Assembly: GCA_900768075.1 (NCBI GenBank)
Contig: CAAGBN010000043.1
Span: forward strand, 1-33,561
DNA length: 33,561 nt
Origin: Clostridia bacterium
GTDB lineage: Bacteria > Bacillota > Clostridia > Oscillospirales > Acutalibacteraceae
Direction of reading: 5' to 3'
How positions within the stretch are numbered: position 1 is the first letter of the stretch; each line of letters begins with the position of its first letter. Both the position numbers and the translations under genes were made by a program. The notes beneath the pieces are model-generated. The model had not been told where the DNA came from and searched no databases. It saw nothing but the letters and a program-made list of their open reading frames with translations. Shown one piece after another: positions 7,903 through 13,717 of the stretch.

Positions 7903-8337
7903 AAAACGGCAGATTTTATCCCACCGTTTGAGTTGGATAATGACGACTCATCCGTCAGGCTGACGCCTGCCACCTTTTCTTCCAGAAACGGGCACCCCTT
8001 TGTCGTCTGCGACGACATTTCCCCTGACAGGGGAGTAACCTACCAGGGAAGGCTTGACCCCTCTGTCACTTCGTGACATATCCCCTGATAGGGGAATCAC
8101 CTAAAAGGAGAGGCTATACTCCCTCAGTCAAATGTTTCGCATTCGACAGCTCCCTCAAAGAGGGAGCCAAGATACAAAACTTCAAATTATCGTAAGCTTG
8201 CCTTCCTCTCCGAGGAAGGTGGCAGACCGCAGGTCTGACGGAAGGAGTCAGGCTCCCCTCTTAGGGTAGCTGAATTTTTGCTATAGCAAAAATTCTGAGA
8301 GGTTAACAACAAAACGGCAGGTTTTATCCCGCCGTTT
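7903..8337. repeat. Block of tandem and inverted hairpin repeats bounded by 27-bp direct repeats
   Basis: No gene is present. The block is bounded by direct repeats at 7903-7929 and 8311-8337 (25 of 27 identical, AAAACGGCAG then TTTTATCCC then CCGTTT). Inside, units starting at 7994, 8057 and 8118 share the order CCCCT/CCCTC, a variable GTC...GAC hairpin, then a C-rich/G-rich hairpin; the period is 61-63 bp. An inverted copy lies near 8205-8255 and a degenerate one near 7945-7990. From memory, the CTCCCTCAGTC...GACAGCTCCCTC pattern recurs in many gut Clostridia, but I cannot check this. Confidence 0.7.
8311..8337 (-). terminator. Terminator of the ECF sigma/anti-sigma operon
   Basis: On the minus strand, directly after the anti-sigma stop codon, CAAAACGGCGGG pairs with CCTGCCGTTTTG around an ATAAAA loop, followed by TTGTT. 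It is also the right-hand copy of the 27-bp direct repeat. Confidence 0.6.
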
Positions 8338-8341
8338 TGGT

Positions 8342-9310
8342 TTATTTTACGAATAATTGGACACCGTTAAGTTCCACAGATGTTACCTTTGCGGCACTGA
8401 TAGGCTTGGGAAGTCCGATTAGAATCCGCAGGTCGTTCTCGCGTTTGCCTGTTAATGAAGCAGATGCTTCATCAGAATTTCGGGGTGGCAATCTGAGAGT
8501 GAAGTTGTCTTTTGTTCCGTCATCATAATTAATAGTCAGTGTACCTGTAACAAATTTGTGGTCATCAATCTGACTGTAAATCTCTTTGCCGTCAACAACA
8601 TCTAAAGCATAATCAAAATGAAAATTTGATATCTTGCCCTTTGTGGGCTTGAACTCTACACCGAGAAGATTGATAGTTCTTTCGGCAGGAATGAGCTTTC
8701 TTATGCTGTTGCGGTAGTCAACCACAATTTCACCCGAGAACTCACAATCAATAACGTCTGTATGGTCAAAGGTTTCAATGTTTTTGAAATACATACTAAT
8801 TGTCTTTCCTGCCAAGTCGAAACCGCTTTCCGTGCTGTAACTTATATTTATCTCTAATGTGCGTTCATCAATAACATTTATGTTCCAGCCTTTTCCTAAT
8901 GACGAAACAAACGGTATGTGTTGATCGTGGTTTTGAAGATAGTATGATTTGTTTTCATCAAAAAGAATATCACCCTCAGACTTAAGTTCAAAGAGAATAT
9001 AAACCGAATAGCTGTCGCCTGCAATGCCTTTGCACCTTAAAGTCAAATCGTCTCTGCTACTGTCGAAATAATAATCTTTTTCGGAGTACACTTCATTAAC
9101 CACAGGGGCGTCACCTAAAAATAACGAGCCGAAATATTCAGGAGCTTTGGAAAACCTGACAGCAAATACAGAGCCTGACATACAAATTATTATAGCAAGC
9201 ACTGCCGCAATAAGGGTTACGGGTTTTATTCTTACTGATTTTTTATCAGTAGTTTTAGCAAAAAGTTTTTCTTTCCAATCATCAGGAGTTTTTACATTAA
9301 AACTGTTCAT
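8342..9310 (-). CDS. Membrane-anchored anti-sigma factor-like protein
   Basis: This 322-aa protein has a short cytoplasmic N-terminus (about 1-28, with DDWKEKLF), one TM helix at about 30-51 (PVTLIAAVLAIIICMSGSVF) and a large extracellular beta-rich domain of about 270 residues. The start ATG lies inside the end of the ECF sigma gene (14-bp overlap) with AGGAG in the sigma coding sequence, so the two are translationally coupled. This is the usual arrangement of an ECF sigma factor and its membrane anti-sigma factor. I see no CxxC zinc anti-sigma motif, so it would belong to the non-zinc class seen in Firmicutes. The signal it senses is unknown. Confidence 0.75.
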   Translation of the reverse strand: MNSFNVKTPDDWKEKLFAKTTDKKSVRIKPVTLIAAVLAIIICMSGSVFAVRFSKAPEYFGSLFLGDAPVVNEVYSEKDYYFDSSRDDLTLRCKGIAGDSYSVYILFELKSEGDILFDENKSYYLQNHDQHIPFVSSLGKGWNINVIDERTLEINISYSTESGFDLAGKTISMYFKNIETFDHTDVIDCEFSGEIVVDYRNSIRKLIPAERTINLLGVEFKPTKGKISNFHFDYALDVVDGKEIYSQIDDHKFVTGTLTINYDDGTKDNFTLRLPPRNSDEASASLTGKRENDLRILIGLPKPISAAKVTSVELNGVQLFVK

Positions 9311-9767
9311 TTGAAAATTCTCCTTTCAGTAATTCTCTACCCCGTTTTAACCGGGACTTTATGGTGTTTTCGTTTGCAGAAAGGATATCTGAAATTTCCG
9401 CTACAGAATAGCCTTCAAAATAATAAAGTTCAATAACCTGCAAATATTTCAGAGGCAGACTTCTTACGGCACTTATTACATTTCTATTGAAATCTTCACT
9501 ATAAGAAACATTCAGCTCATCAATATCATAATGATTTCTGTGAAACAGCTTACGCTTGATATCACGACATTCATTTAGTGTTACAGTTACGAGCCATTTG
9601 CGCAATTCATCTTCAGGCTTACTCCATATTTTTTTTGATTTGAAAAGCTTAATAAAAACATTTTGCCAAGCGTCCTCGGCATCAGCACGGTTCTCGAGAT
9701 TAACAAAACATATACGCGTTACCGTGTCTGCATATTTTTCAACAAGTATTTCAAAATCGTCTTTCAT
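9297..9767 (-). CDS. ECF-type RNA polymerase sigma factor
   Basis: This is a 156-aa sigma-70 family protein of extracytoplasmic-function type. Region 2 lies around residues 6-75, with ADAEDAWQNVFIKLF as the core-binding/-10 part, joined by a short linker to region 4 around 95-150, where YYFEGYSVAEISDILSANE and IKSRLKRGRELL form the helix-turn-helix. I chose the ATG at 9767 (MKDDFE) because AAAGGAGCTG sits 6-8 nt before it; the longer frame starts at a GTG that would bury this site. It overlaps the anti-sigma gene. A possible self-recognised promoter lies upstream at 9792-9819. Confidence 0.92.
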   Translation of the reverse strand: MKDDFEILVEKYADTVTRICFVNLENRADAEDAWQNVFIKLFKSKKIWSKPEDELRKWLVTVTLNECRDIKRKLFHRNHYDIDELNVSYSEDFNRNVISAVRSLPLKYLQVIELYYFEGYSVAEISDILSANENTIKSRLKRGRELLKGEFSNEQF

Positions 9768-9791
9768 TTTATCAGCTCCTTTCACTTATAA

Positions 9792-9819
9792 GAACGATTG
9801 AAAGTGTTAAAAAGTTGCA
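9792..9819 (-). promoter_or_regulatory. Candidate autoregulated ECF promoter
   Basis: On the minus strand, TGCAACTTTT (the -35-like AAC core, starting at 9819) and CGTTC (9796-9792) are separated by about 17 nt, matching the general AAC...CGT plan of ECF-dependent promoters. It lies about 25 nt before the sigma start codon. Confidence 0.45.
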
Positions 9820-9982
9820 TATTAAGAAAAAATTTTTCCAATTTATACAGTGGCAATTGGAGCGTTATCCGACATATTGGTTGCCGAATCAAGCTATACG
9901 TACACTATACAATTCCAACTTCTGACCAAAATGGTGGGTAGAGTTTCCCCGTCTTCCGGAAGTATGCCGCGTACCAACAAAC

Positions 9983-10018
9983 TAAAAATGGCGGGTAGAG
10001 TTTCCCCCTACTCGCCAT
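9983..10018 (-). terminator. Intrinsic terminator of the glutamate dehydrogenase gene
   Basis: On the minus strand, ATGGCGAGTAG pairs with CTACCCGCCAT (one mismatch) and is followed by TTTTT. A related sequence (GGTGGGTAGAGTTTCCCC) lies nearby at about 9932-9950, and the motif resembles part of the inverted repeats at 11699 and 13635. The rest of 9786-9980 shows no gene. Confidence 0.7.
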
Positions 10019-10039
10019 ATGTTTGTCGCCGTTCTGCGT

Positions 10040-11383
10040 TTATATAAGGCCCTGTGCCATCATAGCGTCTGCTACCTTGAGGAAGCCTGCAATGTTTGCA
10101 CCTGCTACAAGGTTGTAGCCGAGACCGTTTTCTTCTGCTGCCTTTGCTGATGCATCGTGGATGTTTTTCATGATCATCTTGAGCTTAGCATCAACTTCTT
10201 CTGCTGTCCAGGAGTATCTCATTGAGTTCTGGCTCATTTCGAGAGCTGAAACTGCAACACCACCTGCATTAACTGCCTTTGAGGGAGCAACTACCTTACA
10301 GTTCTTCATAAGGTATGAGAGAGCTTCGTTGGTTGTGGGCATATTAGCAACCTCGATATAATATTCAAGGCCGTTAGCTACCATCTGCTCTGCTTCCTTC
10401 ATACCGATTTCGTTCTGAGTTGCGCAAGGCATAGCGATGTCAACCTTAACACCCCAGGGCTTCTGACCTGCGTGGAATTCGCAACCGAACTTGTCAGCGT
10501 AATCCTGAGCCTTGTCACGGCCGCTTGCTCTCATTTCAAGAAGGTAGTTGATCTTCTCTTCTGTTACGATACCGTCGGGATCATATACATAGCCGTCGGG
10601 ACCTGAGATTGTTACAACCTTACCGCCGAGCTCTGCAACCTTTTTAGCTGTACCCCAAGCAACGTTACCGAAGCCTGAAACTGCAACTGTTTTACCCTTG
10701 ATATCTTCGCCGAAGTGTTTGAGAACTTCGCATACATAATATGTAGCACCAAAGCCTGTTGCTTCAGGTCTGATAAGTGAGCCGCCGTATGAGAGACCCT
10801 TACCTGTGAGTACGCCGTTTTCAAATGCGCCTCTGATACGTCTGTACTGACCGTAGAGGTAACCGATTTCTCTGCCGCCTACACCAATGTCGCCTGCAGG
10901 TACGTCAACGTCAGGACCGATGTGTCTGTAAAGCTCTGTCATAAATGCCTGACAGAAGCGAAGGATTTCTGCATCGCTCTTACCTCTGGGATCGAAGTCT
11001 GAGCCACCCTTACCGCCACCGATGGGGAGACCTGTAAGGCTGTTTTTGAAGGTCTGCTCGAAAGCGAGGAACTTCATAATACCGATATATACTGAGGGAT
11101 GGAAACGAAGACCGCCTTTGTAGGGGCCGATAGCACCGTTGAACTGAACTCTGTAACCTGTGTTAACGTTAACCTTGCCGTTGTCGTCAACCCATGTTAC
11201 TCTGAATGAGATCGATCTTTCAGGCTCAACCATTCTTTCAAGAAGAGCTGCCTTTTCATATTCAGGGTGATTTTCTACTACTGTTTCAAGTGAGGAAAGC
11301 ACCTCTGCTACAGTCTGAACGAATTCAGGCTCATTAGCGTACTTTTTTGCTACGCTGTCGATTACATTCTGTACATAACTCAT
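10040..11383 (-). CDS. gdhA: Glutamate dehydrogenase, hexameric clostridial type
   Basis: This 447-aa cytoplasmic enzyme catalyses oxidative deamination of glutamate to 2-oxoglutarate and ammonia, or the reverse. The glutamate-binding/catalytic loop is LPIGGGKGGSDFDP (119-132), with the catalytic Lys at 125; PAGDIGVGGREIG (162-174) is also typical. The Rossmann motif is SGFGNVAWGTA (236-246). The segment after the second beta strand, SGPDGYVYDPDGI (260-272), matches the NAD-preferring C. symbiosum enzyme as I remember it, so NAD(H) is more likely than NADP(H); this is inference. Length is normal for the family. The start has AAGGAG 9 nt upstream. It has its own promoter and terminator and fits amino acid fermentation alongside the iorAB cluster. 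Confidence 0.95.
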   Translation of the reverse strand: MSYVQNVIDSVAKKYANEPEFVQTVAEVLSSLETVVENHPEYEKAALLERMVEPERSISFRVTWVDDNGKVNVNTGYRVQFNGAIGPYKGGLRFHPSVYIGIMKFLAFEQTFKNSLTGLPIGGGKGGSDFDPRGKSDAEILRFCQAFMTELYRHIGPDVDVPAGDIGVGGREIGYLYGQYRRIRGAFENGVLTGKGLSYGGSLIRPEATGFGATYYVCEVLKHFGEDIKGKTVAVSGFGNVAWGTAKKVAELGGKVVTISGPDGYVYDPDGIVTEEKINYLLEMRASGRDKAQDYADKFGCEFHAGQKPWGVKVDIAMPCATQNEIGMKEAEQMVANGLEYYIEVANMPTTNEALSYLMKNCKVVAPSKAVNAGGVAVSALEMSQNSMRYSWTAEEVDAKLKMIMKNIHDASAKAAEENGLGYNLVAGANIAGFLKVADAMMAQGLI

Positions 11384-11476
11384 TTAGTAAAAACTCCTTT
11401 GTACTCTGCCGTAAATATCGGTCAGAGCTATAAAATTCACTTTAATACGTTGTAGCACTTTACTGTGATAGAACGT

Positions 11477-11505
11477 ATTTTACACCTATGAAAAAAAAAT
11501 TGCAA
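11477..11505 (-). promoter_or_regulatory. Sigma-A promoter of gdhA
   Basis: On the minus strand, TTGCAA (11505-11500), a 17-nt spacer and TAAAAT (11482-11477) lie about 95 nt upstream of the ATG. The leader contains a weak GAGTTTT/AGCTCTG region but no riboswitch I recognise. Confidence 0.6.
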
Positions 11506-11698
11506 TAACTTGAAAAAACAAAATTGGATTTTGTAAAACCTGTTGAAAATTATGTTGAAATGTGGAGAAATTTGCGAAACTATGCCATAAAATCAGCGTT
11601 AATTTTTGCTCTAATCGGCCTATTGGTTATAGATATGCTTGCTCTCGTCAAAAAATGAGCGGTGACTCACCTTTTTGAATGCAGAATTCAGAGTGCAG

Positions 11699-11786
11699 AA
11701 TGCTGAATTGCGATAAAGCTTTGGCGAGCAGGTTAATCCCCACCCATCTTTTTAGTTAGAACTGTAGGGGCGGCCATTGGCCGTCC
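11699..11786 (+). repeat. Left arm of a long inverted repeat
   Basis: It runs from AATGCTGAATTGCGATAA to GGCCATTGGCCGTCC. The reverse complement of 13555-13635 matches it almost base for base over the inner ~50 nt (TTTTTAGTTAGAACTGTAGG is identical) and, with one small gap, over the outer ~35 nt. The arms enclose the metallophosphoesterase, its leader RNA and the hairpin array. Confidence 0.8.
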
Positions 11787-11863
11787 GTTTTTTGGTACAC
11801 GGGTAAAACTCACATCTCTTTTACTTTCATACTGCCGAAAAAAGAAGAGGCAGGTTTTGAGTC

Positions 11864-12175
11864 GGTTTGCTAAGGACACAAAAAGAGGTAATGCGGATAT
11901 TCCGTATTACCTCTCATTTTTACGCCTGCACCTTGGTGGTGAGTAAGTGCGCATTTATTCTTCGGACAGTTCAGTGATATTCTGCCTTACGGCAGAGTGA
12001 TATTATTGCCTTACGGCAATAGTGATATTGAAGCCTTCGGCTTCAGTGATATTTTATTCGCCAGATAACTTGGCGAAGCCAAATAACACTGTGCGAAGCA
12101 CAATAAAACTGCGAAGCAATAAAACTCGCCGTATGGCGAATAAAACTGGCGTTGTATCCTTACGGGTACAACGCC
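11864..12175 (-). repeat. Structured linker-hairpin array element, copy 1
   Basis: Read on the minus strand from 12175, it starts with the hairpin GGCGTTGTA...TACAACGCC. Further palindromes follow (CGCCATACGGCG, GCTTCGC, GTGCTTCGCAC, a TTGGCGAA hairpin, GAAGCCGAAGGCTTC, ATTGCCGTAAGGCAAT, CTGCCGTAAGGCAG). They are separated by 9-nt linkers, AGTTTTATT in the first half and AATATCACT in the second. After about 65 nt come a strong hairpin (11884-11914) and the end motif TGTCCTTAGCAAACC. The element at 29931-30290 has the same order. No ORF is seen. It starts 25 nt after the metallophosphoesterase stop codon. The rest of the 11384-12199 gap holds the gdhA promoter and the left inverted-repeat arm. 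Confidence 0.85.
11880..11921 (-). terminator. Terminator-like hairpin, bidirectional
   Basis: AGAGGTAATGCGGA (11884-11897) pairs with TCCGTATTACCTCT (11901-11914). The minus strand continues in TTTTT, the plus strand in CATTTTT. It is part of the array element and the first clear terminator after the metallophosphoesterase gene. Confidence 0.7.
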
Positions 12176-12199
12176 TTTGCCTACCTCTTTGCTTTTTTA

Positions 12200-13219
12200 T
12201 CAGCAATAAACTGCCTTAAAATCATACATATCCTTAACATTATCAGACTGAGTATGAATAGTTATAAGCGTGCCTGCAAGTTTAGCCTGTGGTGTCACGT
12301 GATAATATGTATTATTATAAAAACTGCACTGATCATATAAGGGATGATTATGACCCATAGAAAGAAGACCCACACAACCGCTTTCATTGAACACATCATC
12401 AAGAGGTTGATTTTTTGGAATATTATATTTTTCAGGTCTTATTGTCAATGTAGGATAACCGAATTTATATGCCTTACCCTTTCTTGCTGCACGGAAAAAG
12501 TCAGGAGTGTTTTCGTGAAGAAATACACTTACTGTTACATCGCTGTTTTCCTGTTTCTTTTTATCGATTTCTTCCTTGCACCAATTCACCTGATCCTCGT
12601 ATACATATCCGTAAATATGATCAGGGTCATCATTATCATAATCCATTGTGTCAATAAAGAGCATTGAGTGGGTCATTTCTTCACCGCTTATAATATCAAT
12701 ACTATACTGACATCCGCCTGAAATTTCAGGAATATCCGATACAAGACAGTATTCGTACTGAGAAAGATAAGCTACCACATCTGCTGAAGTGCCGTAGTTT
12801 ATACCGTCATTGTTTCCCGGTACATAAGCCCAATATTGATCAGTATCTTCAAATATTTCTGCGACAGAGCGAAGAACATAGGCTTTGTTGAAATCACCGT
12901 CATTGCCGTCATCAATCATATCGCCTGAAATTACTACCAAATCAGGATTGTATTTTTCTGTGAGTGTTTCTATTTTTCTAAGCTGCTGCATATCAGAAAA
13001 TGTAACACCTGTTGTAAAGTGTGTATCGCTGAACTGAAGAACTGTAAAATCGCCGTTCTCATCAGCGTAAAGATCAGCAAGTTCTTTCTGAGCATTGACA
13101 GTCTGTGCATAGCCTGAAATATCACCTTTGTTTTTCATTTCCTCTGCAAGCGGTCCACCTGAGAGCAGAGACACCGTAATTGTGATAAACGCCATAAGTG
13201 TTGCCAAAAAGTTTGTCAT
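12200..13219 (-). CDS. Secreted or membrane-anchored calcineurin-like metallophosphoesterase
   Basis: This 339-aa protein has an N-terminal signal peptide or anchor (about 1-22, NFLATLMAFITITVSLLSGG). The dimetal phosphoesterase motifs follow in order: FSDTHF (63-68, metal ligands D65 and H67), ISGDMIDD (97-104, D100), PGNND (134-138), FLHENT and MGHNH near the C-terminus. The third motif is usually GNHD/E; here the His that normally assists catalysis is Asn, which is unusual, while the likely metal ligand Asn is kept. It should act outside the cytoplasm on a phosphomonoester or phosphodiester; the substrate is unknown. AGGAGG precedes the ATG. A long structured leader with a terminator lies between promoter and gene, a hairpin array follows it, and the unit is enclosed by inverted repeats. 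Confidence 0.88.
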   Translation of the reverse strand: MTNFLATLMAFITITVSLLSGGPLAEEMKNKGDISGYAQTVNAQKELADLYADENGDFTVLQFSDTHFTTGVTFSDMQQLRKIETLTEKYNPDLVVISGDMIDDGNDGDFNKAYVLRSVAEIFEDTDQYWAYVPGNNDGINYGTSADVVAYLSQYEYCLVSDIPEISGGCQYSIDIISGEEMTHSMLFIDTMDYDNDDPDHIYGYVYEDQVNWCKEEIDKKKQENSDVTVSVFLHENTPDFFRAARKGKAYKFGYPTLTIRPEKYNIPKNQPLDDVFNESGCVGLLSMGHNHPLYDQCSFYNNTYYHVTPQAKLAGTLITIHTQSDNVKDMYDFKAVYC

Positions 13220-13272
13220 TGTTTTTTCCTCCTGAATTTAATATTGTGGCAGGGCACAGATCTAAGCTGAGG

Positions 13273-13318
13273 CAAAACAAAAAGTGCGCCCCAAAGAGAC
13301 GCACAAAAAATGCATCTC
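13273..13318 (-). terminator. Mutually exclusive antiterminator/terminator of the leader
   Basis: Terminator on the minus strand: GTGCGTCTC (13304-13296), TTT loop, GGGGCGCAC (13292-13284), then TTTTTGTTTT. Antiterminator: GAGATGCA (13318-13311) pairs with TGCGTCTC (13303-13296), consuming the 5' arm of the terminator. Only one can form at a time. Confidence 0.7.
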
Positions 13319-13432
13319 ATTTGTTGTCACACAAATTTCACTCTTACTCCGCTTGGGATATAGGCAAACAGAGACACATTTTTACCAATAGTGTCCCCAA
13401 AGGAGTAGAATCCAATATGAAATTTATGTGAC
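13273..13432 (-). ncRNA. Structured leader RNA, candidate riboswitch or attenuator
   Basis: Read on the minus strand from the predicted start at 13432. P1 is GTCACATAAATTTCA (13432-13418) with TGAAATTTGTGTGAC (13340-13326): 15 pairs, one G-U. P2 is TACTCC (13407-13402) with GGAGTA (13350-13345). P3 is GGGACAC (13397-13391) with GTGTCTC (13377-13371), one G-U. Bases GGTAAA in the P3 loop (13386-13381) can pair with TTTGCC (13368-13363), making a pseudoknot. Antiterminator and terminator hairpins follow. Every imperfect pair is a G-U on this strand but an A-C mismatch on the other, which supports a minus-strand RNA. I do not recognise a named riboswitch class. It lies about 55 nt before the metallophosphoesterase start codon. 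Confidence 0.65.
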
Positions 13433-13438
13433 GAGTTT

Positions 13439-13467
13439 AGTTTACCACTATTCAACCTAAAAATCAA
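13439..13467 (-). promoter_or_regulatory. Sigma-A promoter of the leader RNA and metallophosphoesterase
   Basis: TTGATT (13467-13462), a 17-nt spacer and TAAACT (13444-13439) with an extended -10 TGG. The predicted start, about 7 nt downstream, is the first base of leader stem P1. Confidence 0.6.
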
Positions 13468-13554
13468 TATTAATCGCAAAATAAAAAAAGCACGAGATTT
13501 CCGCATACTAAAAAAACGGGCGGCATCGCTCGCCTCTACAACATTGACTGAAAA

Positions 13555-13635
13555 GGACGGCCAATGGCCGCCCCTACAGTTCTAACTAAAAAGGCGGGTA
13601 GGGATTCGCCATAACTGTTATCGCAATTCTGCATT
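13555..13635 (-). repeat. Right arm of a long inverted repeat
   Basis: The reverse complement of this stretch matches 11699-11786. It ends 4 bp before the -35 box of the lacZ promoter, so the repeat edge may have helped shape lacZ expression. Confidence 0.8.
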
Positions 13636-13639
13636 TCTA

Positions 13640-13668
13640 TTGACATCCTATGTTATATTTAGTAAAAT
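13640..13668 (+). promoter_or_regulatory. Sigma-A promoter of lacZ
   Basis: TTGACA (13640-13645), a 17-nt spacer and TAAAAT (13663-13668), about 50 nt upstream of the lacZ ATG. No clear operator palindrome is seen between it and the gene. Confidence 0.7.
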
Positions 13669-13717
13669 AGATAATGGTTATTTATGTTTTCTATATTTAA
13701 TGAAAGAAGGGATACGT

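Noticed and set aside
7763..8340. Insertion sequence with transposase
   Set aside because: No ORF with transposase motifs in any frame; only hairpin repeats and terminators are present.
9556..10047. Short plus-strand ORFs at 9556 and 9850
   Set aside because: The first is antisense to the sigma gene and the second runs through repeat-derived sequence; neither has a start signal.
10612..11000. Minus-strand alternate-frame ORF inside gdhA
   Set aside because: Shadow frame of a well-conserved gene with no independent signals.
13198..13431. 77-aa plus-strand ORF over the leader RNA
   Set aside because: It has no ribosome site and is fully explained as the antisense of the structured leader.
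13640..13717. N-terminal extension of LacZ
   Set aside because: It overlaps the promoter and lacks a ribosome site; GH2 proteins start near MKYIWENPE.
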